This document shows, piece by piece, positions 54,015 to 62,802 of a stretch of DNA of 64,000 bases (positions are counted from its first letter, which is position 1; every line of letters starts with the position of its first letter). The notes under the pieces were generated by a model. The model saw only the letters and a list, made by a program, of their open reading frames with translations, did not search any database and was not told where the DNA came from. The stretch covers positions 310,001-374,000 of the forward strand of contig NZ_WBIN01000002.1 in assembly GCF_009749385.1 (NCBI RefSeq), in the 5' to 3' direction. The DNA comes from Agromyces allii (GTDB taxonomy: Bacteria > Actinomycetota > Actinomycetes > Actinomycetales > Microbacteriaceae). A program made the translations under genes and the position numbers.

Positions 54015-56093
54015 TCAGGCGTCGATGCGATCGCGCTCCATGGCGTCGGCGCTCTCGACGATGAACTCCTTGCGGGGCGCGACCTCGTTGCCCATGAGCA
54101 GCTCGAAGACCCGGCCGGCGGCCTCGGCGTCGCCCAGGCCGACCCGGCGCAGGGTGCGCTGGCGGCGGTCCATGGTCGTGGTCGCGAGCTGATCGGCGTC
54201 CATCTCGCCCAGGCCCTTGTACCGCTGGATCGGGTCCTGGTAGCGCTTGCCCTGCTTCTTCAGCGCGGCGAGCACACCGGTCAGCTCGGCCTCGGAGTAG
54301 GTGTAGATGGTCTCGTTGGGCTTGGACCCGGGGTTCATCACGACGACGCGGTGCAGCGGCGGCACGGCCGCGAACACCCGGCCCTCTTCGATCATCGGAC
54401 GCATGTAGCGGAAGAAGAGCGTCAGCAGCAGGGTGCGGATGTGCGCGCCGTCGACGTCGGCGTCGCTCATGATGATCACCTTGCCGTAGCGCGCCGTCGA
54501 GATGTCGAAGCTGCGACCCGAGCCGGCGCCGATGACCTGGATGATCGAGGCGCACTCGGCGTTGCCGAGCATGTCGGACACGCTCGCCTTCTGCACGTTG
54601 AGGATCTTGCCGCGAATGGGCAGGAGCGCCTGGTGCTCGCTGTCGCGCGCGAGCTTGGCCGTGCCGAGCGCCGAATCGCCCTCGACGATGAACAGCTCGC
54701 TGTGCGCGACATCCGTCGATCGGCAGTCGACGAGCTTCGCCGGAAGCGACGAGGACTCGAGCGCGTTCTTGCGTCGCTGCGTCTCTTTGTGGGTGCGCGC
54801 GGAGATGCGGGACTTCATCTCGGCGACGACCTTGTCGAGCAGCAGCGAGGACTGCGCCTTGTCGTCGCGCTTGGTGGACGAGAAGCGGAGGCCAAGCTCC
54901 TTCGTGAGCACGTTCGAGACGATCGCGCGCACGGCCGGGGTGCCGAGCACCTCTTTGGTCTGGCCCTCGAACTGCGGCTCGGGCAGGCGCACGGTGATGA
55001 CCGCCGTGAGGCCCGCGAGCACGTCGTCCTTCTCGAGCTTGTCGTTGCCGGCCTTCAGGCGACGAGCGTTCAGCTCGACCTGCTGGCGCAGGAACTTGAG
55101 CAGTCCCTGATCGAACCCGTTCTGATGCGTGCCGCCCTTGGGCGTGGCGATGATGTTCACGAACGACTTGACGACCGTGTCGTAGCCGGTACCCCAGCGC
55201 AGAGCGATGTCGACCGCGCACTCGCGCTTGAGCTCGGTCGGCACCATGGCGCCGCCCTCGGTGAGCACCGGCACGGTCTCGGTGAAGGTTCCGACGCCCG
55301 TGAGACGCCAGACGTCGGTCAGCGCCGAGTCGACGGCGAGGTGCTCGACGAACTCCGAGATGCCGCCCTCGAACTGGAAGGACATCGTGTGCGGGGCCTC
55401 ACCGCGCTCGTCGGTCACGTCGAGCGCGAGGCCAGGAACGAGGAACGCCGTCTGCCGCGCGCGCGCGAGCAGGTCTTCGGACTGGAACTCGGCGCCCTTG
55501 GTGAAGATCTGGCGGTCGGCCCAGTAGCGGATGCGGGTGCCGGTGACGCCCTTGGCGACCTTGCCGACCACACGCAGTTCGCTCCGGTCCTCGAACGGGG
55601 TGAACGGCGCATCGGGCGAGGGCTCGCCTTTATCTGCGAAGATGCCGGGCTCGCCGCGGTGGAACGACATCGCCCAGGTCTTGCCGTCGCGATCGACCTC
55701 GACGTCGAGGCGCTCCGACAGCGCGTTCACGACCGAGGCGCCGACACCGTGCAGCCCACCGGATGCCGCGTAGGAGCCGGATCCGAACTTGCCGCCGGCG
55801 TGCAGCTTGGTGAAGACGACCTCGACACCCGAGAGCCCCGTCTTCGGCTCGATGTCGACGGGGATGCCGCGGGCCCGGTCGCGCACCTCGACACTGCCGT
55901 CGGGGTGCAGCCGAACGCCGATCTCGTTGCCGTGACCTGCGAGCGCCTCGTCGACCGAGTTGTCGATGATCTCCCAGAGGCAGTGCATGAGGCCGCGGGA
56001 ATCGGTCGAGCCGATGTACATGCCGGGGCGCTTGCGAACGGCCTCGAGGCCTTCGAGCACGGAGAGATGGCGGGCGGAATAGTCGGAGCTCAC
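54015..56093 (-). CDS. parE: DNA topoisomerase IV subunit B
   Basis: A 692-residue ATPase subunit: GHKL fold (LWEIIDNSVDEALAGH, GGLHGVGASVVNALS, QNGFDQG), transducer domain, and TOPRIM domain (FIVEGDSALGTAKLARD, PIRGKILNVQKA, MSDADVDGAHIRTLLLT). The C-terminal tail is short and lacks the GyrB insert. The leaderless start GTG 56093 is set by TAGGCT (56107-56102, minus strand) 8 nt upstream; a TTG at 56102 would overlap the box. It is convergent with its partner parC, not in an operon with it. Confidence 0.93.
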   Translation of the reverse strand: MSSDYSARHLSVLEGLEAVRKRPGMYIGSTDSRGLMHCLWEIIDNSVDEALAGHGNEIGVRLHPDGSVEVRDRARGIPVDIEPKTGLSGVEVVFTKLHAGGKFGSGSYAASGGLHGVGASVVNALSERLDVEVDRDGKTWAMSFHRGEPGIFADKGEPSPDAPFTPFEDRSELRVVGKVAKGVTGTRIRYWADRQIFTKGAEFQSEDLLARARQTAFLVPGLALDVTDERGEAPHTMSFQFEGGISEFVEHLAVDSALTDVWRLTGVGTFTETVPVLTEGGAMVPTELKRECAVDIALRWGTGYDTVVKSFVNIIATPKGGTHQNGFDQGLLKFLRQQVELNARRLKAGNDKLEKDDVLAGLTAVITVRLPEPQFEGQTKEVLGTPAVRAIVSNVLTKELGLRFSSTKRDDKAQSSLLLDKVVAEMKSRISARTHKETQRRKNALESSSLPAKLVDCRSTDVAHSELFIVEGDSALGTAKLARDSEHQALLPIRGKILNVQKASVSDMLGNAECASIIQVIGAGSGRSFDISTARYGKVIIMSDADVDGAHIRTLLLTLFFRYMRPMIEEGRVFAAVPPLHRVVVMNPGSKPNETIYTYSEAELTGVLAALKKQGKRYQDPIQRYKGLGEMDADQLATTTMDRRQRTLRRVGLGDAEAAGRVFELLMGNEVAPRKEFIVESADAMERDRIDA

Positions 56094-56238
56094 GTCGCAC
56101 AAGCCTACTGAGCACGACCGACCTTCACGTGCAGACGCTACGCGGTGAGCGAAATGCCCGGCGGAACGGAAGGAAGCCCGCCCATTACGTGTTTACATTG
56201 ATGAACGGATTTCGCGCAGTGAGCCAGGAGGAGGAGCC

Positions 56239-56469
56239 ATGACGCAGTACACCGAAACCAACGGTGCGGTCGATGAACTCGAGACCCCGTACGAGCTCAC
56301 CGCTCTCGACCGCTGCGACGCCTGTGGAGCGCAGGCCTACATCCGCGTGGTCGTGGGCACCGGCGAGCTGTTGTTCTGCGCTCACCACGGGCGCAAGCAC
56401 CAGGAGAAGCTCTCGCAGATCGCGCACAGCTGGCACGACGAGTCGTCGCGCCTCAACGACCGCCCGTAG
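56239..56469 (+). CDS. DUF7455-type small zinc-ribbon-like protein
   Basis: A 76-residue protein with RCDACGAQAYIRVVVGTG and LLFCAHHGRKHQEKL: two Cys, then Cys-x-His-His, a likely zinc site. It belongs to a small actinobacterial family found next to sigA/parE loci; no function is known. ATG with a strong GGAGGAGGAG site. An AT-rich promoter-like region (TTTACATTGATG) precedes it. Confidence 0.85.
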   Translation: MTQYTETNGAVDELETPYELTALDRCDACGAQAYIRVVVGTGELLFCAHHGRKHQEKLSQIAHSWHDESSRLNDRP

Positions 56470-56503
56470 CACGCGGCCGTCGCACAGCAGACGAGCAGAT
56501 GAA

Positions 56504-56533
56504 GAACGCCCCGGGAGTCATCCCGGGGCGTTC
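56504..56533. terminator. Bidirectional terminator, DUF7455 gene/gatD
   Basis: A perfect 13-bp stem (56504-56516 with 56521-56533), GTCA loop, then TT on the plus side. It ends both the small gene and the sigA-murT-gatD operon. Confidence 0.9.
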
Positions 56534-56556
56534 CTTCGTTCGTACGCGGTGCGAGG

Positions 56557-57321
56557 TCAGACGTCGGGCGACGTCGCCGTCGCGGACTCCAGGTCGACGC
56601 CGGCCGCGGCCAGGTGGGCGATGCGCGCGGACTCCGCATAGGCGTCGACGACGCGCGTCTGCTCCCCCCGCTCGTAGGACAGCCCGGCGCGCTCCGCCAT
56701 GGTCCTCAGGAGTCGGTCGGCGAGGTGGGGGTTCTTCGCGAGCACGGGACCGTGCAGGTGCGTGCCGATGACCGCGCCCATGACGACGCCCTCCTGCCCC
56801 GAGCCGAGGGCGTTGCCCTCGCCGGCGCGGACCCGCCCGAGCGGCGAGCCCTCGGCGCCGACGTAGGCGCGGGCGTGGTTCTCGAACCCGACGAGCAGCT
56901 GCTTCGTGCCGCGCTCGGAGACGACGAGGTCGCCGGTGATGCGCCCCGCGGGGTGCGGCACGGCGCGACCGGGCAGAATGCCGAGGCCCTCGACGCCGCT
57001 GCCGTCGGGCAGTTCGATGCCCCATGAGAGCAGCTCCCATCCGGTGCCGACGGCGAGGATGGGCACGCCCTCGGTGCCCCACCGGCGCAGGTCGTCGTGC
57101 AGGTCGAGCAGGCGCGTGCGTGCGACGTCGAGTGCGGCATCCGTGCCGGAGCCGATCACGATCGCGTCGACGCGCTCGGGCAGGTCGTCGCGGGACTCGA
57201 CGGCGACCACGCGCGCGTCGAGACCGGCCCAACCGGCCCGCTTCGCCAGCACGGCCGCGTTCTCGGCATCGCCGTTGGTGTTCTGCAGCGACGGCAGCAG
57301 CGTGATGATCGTGAGGGTCAT
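56557..57321 (-). CDS. gatD: GatD-like amidotransferase lacking the catalytic cysteine
   Basis: A 254-residue class I glutamine amidotransferase-like protein, partner of MurT. In other bacteria MurT-GatD amidates the D-Glu alpha-carboxyl of lipid II. Family landmarks are intact: IVIGSGTD, PDGSGVEGLGILPG, LLVGFENHARA and GTHLHGPVLAKNPHLAD (His190). The nucleophile elbow reads ILAVGTGWELL: Gly92 stands where GatD has Cys (S. aureus Cys94, TICGGYQFL). The whole protein contains no Cys. It should be unable to hydrolyse glutamine. It overlaps murT by ATGA. Either an inactive subunit or a changed chemistry is possible. Confidence 0.85.
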   Translation of the reverse strand: MTLTIITLLPSLQNTNGDAENAAVLAKRAGWAGLDARVVAVESRDDLPERVDAIVIGSGTDAALDVARTRLLDLHDDLRRWGTEGVPILAVGTGWELLSWGIELPDGSGVEGLGILPGRAVPHPAGRITGDLVVSERGTKQLLVGFENHARAYVGAEGSPLGRVRAGEGNALGSGQEGVVMGAVIGTHLHGPVLAKNPHLADRLLRTMAERAGLSYERGEQTRVVDAYAESARIAHLAAAGVDLESATATSPDV

Positions 57322-58574
57322 TCCGCTCCAGTGAGTCCGAGGTGGGCGCGCGTGCGCCGCATCGAGTCGGCCGAGAAGACGATCGTCTTCGTGCCGAATG
57401 CCGGCGGGGGCGCCGCGAGGAAGTCGTCGACCGCCGTGGCCAGGTCGGGCTCGACCCGGTCGATGGCGACGCCGTCGTACGAGAGCATGAGTGCCGCCTC
57501 GGCGGACTTCGAGCCGCTCACGATCGAGACGCGGCCGAGGGACGAGGCGTCGGCAGGCCAGAAGTACGAGGGGTCGCGCACGTCGGAACCGATGGCGAAG
57601 AGGATGTCGCTCGTGCCCGGCTCGATGCTGTCGACGTTGAGCTGGTAGCTCGCGGTGTTCTGCACGAGCACGAAGTCGACCTCCTGACCGCGCACGTTCA
57701 CGCGCTCGCCGCGTCCGAAGACCGCCGGGATCGCGCTCAGCGCGGCGGCGGTGACGGCTGAGTCGAACCGACCGCCGAGCACCGCCTGCGCGGTCGCGTA
57801 GGCCGCGGTCGCGTCGACCCCGTAGTGGGTGCCGCGCGCCGGCAACGTGATGGCGACGGCCGAACCGTGGTCGTCGATCACCGCGTTGCGGCCGTCGACG
57901 GACTCGAGTCGCACGCCGTCTCCGGCGGCGAGACGGGTCTCGACGGTCTTCGCGTAGCCGAGACCGCGCGGGGATGCCGCGACGACCGTCTCGGAGACGC
58001 CGAAGCGCCGCACCGAGACATCCGCCCCGACCCGGGTCGCGATCTGCTCGAGGTAGGCGTCGTCGGCGTTCACGATGACCGACTCCCGTGCACGCGCCGC
58101 GATGCGGGCGAGCATGCCCGCCACCATCTCGGAGTCGTGGAACCGGTCGACCTGGTCGACCATGACGTTCATGAGCGTGACCGTGCGGGCGTCGACGCCC
58201 TGCATGACGAGCGCGCCGTGGCCTTCGTCCATCTCGAGCACGGCCATCTCGCCGGGCACGCGGCCCTGCCAGTCGGCGCGTTCGAGCAGCGCGGACGTGA
58301 GTCCTTGGCTGATGTTGGCGGTCGACGGGTTCGTGAACACGTCGATGCCGTGGGCGCGCAGGACCGCGACGAGCATCTTCGTCGTCGTGGACTTGCCGCT
58401 GGAACCGGTCACGACGACGAGGCCCTGCGGGAACCCGGAGAGGGTCCGCTTCAGGTACCCGGGCGCGATGCGGTTGACGACCAGGCCCGGAACAGCCGAT
58501 CCGCCGCCGGGCTTGCGCAGCCGGGCGGCGAATCGGGTGAGCCTGCCGGCGAGGATCGCCGGCGCGTAGCGCAC
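57318..58574 (-). CDS. murT: MurT-like Mur ligase without zinc ribbon
   Basis: A 418-residue Mur-ligase homologue (DUF1727 C-terminus). The P-loop is VVVTGSSGKSTTTKML (about 53-68; usual MurT GTNGKTT), followed by TNPSTANISQGLTSAL, VLEMDEGHG, VNVMVDQVDRFHD-like LMNVMVDQVDRFHD, and a C-terminal SDVRDPSYFWPAD in place of the D-x-SW-x-WD motif near the amidotransfer site. The Cys4 zinc ribbon that interrupts canonical MurT is absent; the protein has no cysteine. KNPAG-type sequence is replaced by QNTASYQLN. The start is GTG 58574, 7 bp after sigA, so sigA-murT-gatD form one operon. Confidence 0.82.
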   Translation of the reverse strand: MRYAPAILAGRLTRFAARLRKPGGGSAVPGLVVNRIAPGYLKRTLSGFPQGLVVVTGSSGKSTTTKMLVAVLRAHGIDVFTNPSTANISQGLTSALLERADWQGRVPGEMAVLEMDEGHGALVMQGVDARTVTLMNVMVDQVDRFHDSEMVAGMLARIAARARESVIVNADDAYLEQIATRVGADVSVRRFGVSETVVAASPRGLGYAKTVETRLAAGDGVRLESVDGRNAVIDDHGSAVAITLPARGTHYGVDATAAYATAQAVLGGRFDSAVTAAALSAIPAVFGRGERVNVRGQEVDFVLVQNTASYQLNVDSIEPGTSDILFAIGSDVRDPSYFWPADASSLGRVSIVSGSKSAEAALMLSYDGVAIDRVEPDLATAVDDFLAAPPPAFGTKTIVFSADSMRRTRAHLGLTGAE

Positions 58575-58581
58575 CGTCGGC

Positions 58582-59880
58582 CTACTCGAGGTAGTCGCGA
58601 AGCGACTGCGACCGCGACGGGTGGCGGAGCTTCGCCATCGTCTTCGACTCGATCTGGCGGATGCGTTCGCGCGTGACGCCGAACGTGTCGCCGATCTGGT
58701 CGAGGGTCTTCGGCATGCCGTCGCCGAGGCCGAAGCGCATGCGGATCACGCCCGCCTCGCGCTCGGACAGCGAGTCGAGGAGCGACTCGAGCTGCTTCTG
58801 CAGCATCGTGAAGCCCACGGCATCGGCCGGCACGACGGCCTCGGTGTCTTCGATGAGGTCGCCGAACTCGCTGTCGCCGTCTTCACCGAGAGGCGTGTGC
58901 AGGGAGATGGGCTCGCGGCCGTACTTCTGCACCTCGATGACCTTCTCGGGGGTCATGTCGAGTTCGCGGCTCAGCTCTTCGGGCGTGGGCTCGCGGCCGA
59001 GGTCCTGGAGCATCTGGCGCTGCACGCGGGCGAGCTTGTTGATGACCTCGACCATGTGCACGGGGATGCGGATCGTGCGGGCCTGGTCGGCCATGGCGCG
59101 CGTGATCGCCTGGCGGATCCACCACGTGGCGTACGTGGAGAACTTGAAGCCCTTGGTGTAGTCGAACTTCTCGACCGCACGGATGAGGCCGAGGTTGCCC
59201 TCCTGGATGAGGTCGAGGAACTGCATCCCGCGACCGGTGTAGCGCTTGGCGAGCGAGACCACGAGACGCAGGTTCGCGCCGAGCAGGTGGCTCTTGGCGC
59301 GCTGGCCGTCTTTCGCGACCCACTGCAGCTCGCGACCGAGCTGCGAGCGCTTCTCGGCGTCGGTCATGTGCGAGAGCTTCTCTTCGGCGAAGAGTCCGGC
59401 CTCGATGCGCATGGCGAGCTCGACCTCTTCGGCCGCGTTCAGCAGGGCGACCTTGCCGATCTGCTTCAGGTAGTCCTTGACGGGGTCGGCCGTCGCGCCG
59501 GTGATGGCGCTCGAGTAGACCGGCACTTCGTCTTCGTCGTCGACGGCGCGGAGCACGAGCGCACCGGTCGGGTGCGGCTCGACGGCGACGGGCTTCTCGT
59601 CTTCCTCGTCGTCGGATGCCGCGGCGTCGGTGCCCTCGGCACCCTCGACGACCTCGACGTCGATCTCGACCTCTTCGGTCTCCTCGCCGTCTTCGTCGTC
59701 GCCGGCCTTCGCGGCGCCGCGCGGCTTCGTTCCCGCCTTCGCGGTGGTCTTTCGCGGCGTCTTGCTCGCGGTCGCGGTCTTCGCGCCGGCCTTCGCCGTG
59801 GTCGACTTCGCAGCCGTCGCGCGAGCGGCGGGCTTCTCGGCCTCGTCCTTCGCCGACGTCGCAGCCTTCGTCGTTGCCAT
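58582..59880 (-). CDS. sigA: Primary RNA polymerase sigma factor
   Basis: A 432-residue group 1 sigma-70 (HrdB/SigA/RpoD). The first ~110 residues are Lys/Ala/Thr-rich then acidic, typical of actinobacterial primary sigma factors. Region 1.2 is [16 protein letters not shown]. Region 2 is [24 protein letters not shown] and [20 protein letters not shown], and the linker is [11 protein letters not shown]. Region 4 is [20 protein letters not shown]. It ends SQSLRDYLE. It recognises the TANNNT -10 boxes found across this window. RbpA (13895) is its known partner. Confidence 0.97.
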   Translation of the reverse strand: MATTKAATSAKDEAEKPAARATAAKSTTAKAGAKTATASKTPRKTTAKAGTKPRGAAKAGDDEDGEETEEVEIDVEVVEGAEGTDAAASDDEEDEKPVAVEPHPTGALVLRAVDDEDEVPVYSSAITGATADPVKDYLKQIGKVALLNAAEEVELAMRIEAGLFAEEKLSHMTDAEKRSQLGRELQWVAKDGQRAKSHLLGANLRLVVSLAKRYTGRGMQFLDLIQEGNLGLIRAVEKFDYTKGFKFSTYATWWIRQAITRAMADQARTIRIPVHMVEVINKLARVQRQMLQDLGREPTPEELSRELDMTPEKVIEVQKYGREPISLHTPLGEDGDSEFGDLIEDTEAVVPADAVGFTMLQKQLESLLDSLSEREAGVIRMRFGLGDGMPKTLDQIGDTFGVTRERIRQIESKTMAKLRHPSRSQSLRDYLE

Positions 59881-60209
59881 TGGTTGAACCTCTCCTACAT
59901 CGCACGGCGCATGCCCAGTGAGGGTCGCGGGTCGTGGTGGGTCCGATCGTTTTCGGACACTATGAGGACCCATGTCAAGTCCGCGTCGTCGGCACGCGAT
60001 CGTGCCCGCGGACCAGAACGGGTCCTTCCACCATTATACAGCCGTCGAGTCCGCCTCACGTCCACGGAGGCCGCGCGTCGTCTGCATGCGGTACCGGGCG
60101 TACGCCTGTTCTCTCAACACAACGTCGGCCGCGACATCCGCATTCCCGAGGATCGCTCGCGACCGGGCCCCGGCGGGCCGGAATCCGGTGCCGCTGATCG
60201 GATGTCGGT
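59881..60209 (-). promoter_or_regulatory. sigA upstream region with TATAAT promoter
   Basis: This gene-free stretch of 329 bp contains a perfect TATAAT on the minus strand (60038-60033). No TTGACA-like -35 lies 17 bp upstream (ACGTGA is found there). The transcript would carry a leader of about 145 nt before the sigA ATG, in which I see a weak GTCCGA/TCGGAC hairpin (59941-59958). No gene is supported on either strand. Confidence 0.65.
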
Positions 60210-61136
60210 TCAGCCCCCGAGCGGAGACTCGTCGTCGTGGCGGCGGCGCACCGCGAGGAACTTCTCGAGCTCGGCCGCGATCTCGTCGGCGGAGGGAAGT
60301 CCGCCCTCCTCGTCGGTGAGCGGCGAGCGGAACGAGGTCTCCTGCATGTAGGTGTCGTGGCGCTCCTCGAGCGTGCCGACGAGCTTGCCGAGCTCGCCGT
60401 TGCCGGCGACCTGCTCGTCGATGCGGGCGACGAAGTCGCGGTTCGCCTCGCGCAGGCTGTCGGTCGGCAGGATGCGGCCCGTCGCCTTCGAGACCGCCTC
60501 GATCGCCGCGACGGCGGCGGCCGGGTACTCGGTGTCGCCCAGGTAGTGCGGGATGAGCAGGACGAACGCGGTCACCGGGTGCCCGAGCTCCTGCAGCCGG
60601 TACTCGACGAGGTGCAGCGCGTTCGCGGGCGCCTCGGTCGTCGGCCGCCAGACCGACATGGACTCGACGAACTCGGGTCGGTTGCCGCTGACCGTCATGC
60701 TGATCGGGCGCGTGTGCGGCACGGGCATGGGGATCGCGTTGATCCACGTCGTCGACGAGACCTGGAAGCGGTCGATGAGCTCCAGCACCGCGGCGCCGAA
60801 GCGCTCCCATTGGAAGTCGGGCTCGTACCCCGTGAGCAGCAGGAATTGCTGCCCGATCTCGTCGCGCGCCAGCGAGAGCAGCAGGCGCGGCGGACGGTAC
60901 TCGGTGATGTGGTCCTCTTCGAAGAGGATGATCGGCCGCCTCGCCCGGTAGTCGAGCAACTCGTCGGCGTCGAACTGCGCGACCTCGACGTTGTCGAGCG
61001 TCGCGAGCAGGAACTCCATCGTCTGCGCGACGGCCGCACCGGCATCGGCGAAGCCCGTGAGCCCGGCCACGAGCGGGAGGCCCGCCGGCACTTCGACGCC
61101 GGGACTCAGCTCGTAGAGGGAACGTGGATCGCGCAT
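60210..61136 (-). CDS. PAC2-family protein (second copy)
   Basis: A 308-residue PAC2 protein: GLPLVAGLTGFADAGAAVAQ at the N-terminus, PPRLLLSLARDEIGQQFLLL, the PMPVPHTRPISMTVSGNRPE segment shared with the copy at 2789, and FVLLIPHYLGDTEYP. The C-terminal 40 residues are acidic. The cytosolic function is unknown; a chaperone-like role is only suggested by the fold. It is upstream of sigA and divergent from pepA, a common actinobacterial order. ATG 61136. Confidence 0.88.
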   Translation of the reverse strand: MRDPRSLYELSPGVEVPAGLPLVAGLTGFADAGAAVAQTMEFLLATLDNVEVAQFDADELLDYRARRPIILFEEDHITEYRPPRLLLSLARDEIGQQFLLLTGYEPDFQWERFGAAVLELIDRFQVSSTTWINAIPMPVPHTRPISMTVSGNRPEFVESMSVWRPTTEAPANALHLVEYRLQELGHPVTAFVLLIPHYLGDTEYPAAAVAAIEAVSKATGRILPTDSLREANRDFVARIDEQVAGNGELGKLVGTLEERHDTYMQETSFRSPLTDEEGGLPSADEIAAELEKFLAVRRRHDDESPLGG

Positions 61137-61222
61137 GCCTCAAGCCTACCGGCGCGCTCCGACGGCCCGCCCGGAACGGTCATCCCACGCCATGCTCAGA
61201 GCGAACACGTACGATTCGCAGC

Positions 61223-62704
61223 ATGAGCGTCCCAGAACTCCGCACGTCCGACCTCCCGCCCGCAGCCTCCGACGCCGACGTCGTGCTCCTCACGGCCGTG
61301 AGCTCCTCCGACGGCCCGCGGCTCCTCGAGGTCGAGGGCTACGCCTGGGTCGCCCCGCTCCTCGCGGGTCTCGGCGCGACCGGCGGCAGCGACGAACTCG
61401 TGCGCCTCCCGTCGTCGGGCGACGGCCCCGCCGTCGTCGCGGTCGCCGGAGCGGGCGATCGGGCGGATGCCGCGTCGCTGCGTCTCGCCGCGGGCAGCGC
61501 GCTGCGCCAGCTCACCGGGGTCGAGCACGTCGCGGTCGCCGTCCCCGCGGAGTTCGCCGAGGACCTCGACGTCGCCGAGGCGCTGCTCGAGGGCGCGGCG
61601 CTCGGCGCCTACGCCTTCACGACCTATCGTTCGGAGCCCAAGGCGCCGGTCGCGGTCGTCACCCTGCACGCACCGGCCTCCGCCGCTCGGGTGCGCCTCG
61701 ATCGCGTCCGCGTGATCGCCGACGCCGTGCACCGCACGAAGGATCTCGTGAACACCGCGCCGGCCGACCTCTCCCCCGCACGTCTCGCCGAGATCGCCGT
61801 GAACACCGCAGATTCGGTCGGCGTGACCTCGACCGTCTGGGACGAGGAGGCCCTCGAGGCCGACGGGTTCGGCGGCATCCTCGGCGTCGGACAGGGTTCG
61901 TCCCGCGGGCCGCGCCTCGTTCGGCTCGAGTACGCGCCCACCGCCGCCGCCCGTCACCTCGCTCTCGTCGGCAAGGGCATCACGTTCGACTCGGGCGGCC
62001 TCTCGCTGAAGCCCGGCAACTCGATGGTCGGCATGAAGTCCGACATGGCCGGCGCCGCGACGGTGCTGTCGGCGATCCTCGCGCTCGCCGCGCTCGACGT
62101 GCCGATCCGCGTGACGGCCTGGCTCTGCCTCGCCGAGAACATGCCGTCGGGCACCGCGATCCGGCCCAACGACGTGCTCCGCATCCGCGGCGGCAAGACC
62201 GTCGAGGTGCTGAACACGGATGCCGAGGGCCGCCTCGTGCTCGCCGACGGACTCGTCGCCGCGAGCGAGGAGCAGCCCGATGCCATCGTCGACGTCGCGA
62301 CCCTCACCGGCGCCCAGGTCGTCGCGCTCGGCCACCGCATGAGCGGCCTCATGGGCGAGGACGCGCTCGTGGGTCGCGTCCGCGACGCGGCCGGCTCCGT
62401 CGACGAGTCGTTCTGGCCGATGCCGCTGCCCGGCTACCTGAAGGCGAACCTGAAGTCGGATGTCGCCGACCTCGCCAACACGCGCCTCGGAACCACGATC
62501 CCCGGCATGCTCGTCGCCGGCGTCTTCCTCCGCGAGTTCGTGGGCCGCAGGGAGGGCTCGGAGGAGCGCATCCCGTGGGCGCACCTGGACATCGCGGGCC
62601 CCTCGTTCAACCAGTCCGGCGGCTGGGGACACACCGGAGCGGGCGGCACCGCGATCGGCGTCCGCACGCTCGTGGCCCTGGGCGAGGAGCTCTCCGCCGA
62701 GTAG
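61223..62704 (+). CDS. pepA: Leucyl aminopeptidase, M17 (second copy)
   Basis: A 493-residue cytosol aminopeptidase. The catalytic domain has LVGKGITFDSGGLSLKP, MKSDMAGAATVLSA, MPSGTAIRPNDVLRIRGGKT and LNTDAEGRLVLADGL, with ATLTGAQVVALG and WAHLDIAGPSF. All metal ligands are present. Its place before lpd matches Mycobacterium pepB near the dlaT/lipB region, so this is the likely core orthologue and the copy at 26440 the accessory one. TACGAT (61210-61215) plus 7 nt gives a leaderless ATG. Confidence 0.94.
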   Translation: MSVPELRTSDLPPAASDADVVLLTAVSSSDGPRLLEVEGYAWVAPLLAGLGATGGSDELVRLPSSGDGPAVVAVAGAGDRADAASLRLAAGSALRQLTGVEHVAVAVPAEFAEDLDVAEALLEGAALGAYAFTTYRSEPKAPVAVVTLHAPASAARVRLDRVRVIADAVHRTKDLVNTAPADLSPARLAEIAVNTADSVGVTSTVWDEEALEADGFGGILGVGQGSSRGPRLVRLEYAPTAAARHLALVGKGITFDSGGLSLKPGNSMVGMKSDMAGAATVLSAILALAALDVPIRVTAWLCLAENMPSGTAIRPNDVLRIRGGKTVEVLNTDAEGRLVLADGLVAASEEQPDAIVDVATLTGAQVVALGHRMSGLMGEDALVGRVRDAAGSVDESFWPMPLPGYLKANLKSDVADLANTRLGTTIPGMLVAGVFLREFVGRREGSEERIPWAHLDIAGPSFNQSGGWGHTGAGGTAIGVRTLVALGEELSAE

Positions 62705-62802
62705 TAAGGTCGTATGGGCGAGATCTTCGCCCTTCACTCTGCCGCCGGTCACGCATCCGGGGCAGTCCGTGTCGCAGTACAGGTGCGCAAGGGAGATTCC
62801 GG

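Noticed and set aside
59941..59958. Small GTCCGA/TCGGAC hairpin in the sigA leader, as a possible attenuator.
   Set aside because: Six-base-pair stem only, no alternative structure or U-tract seen.
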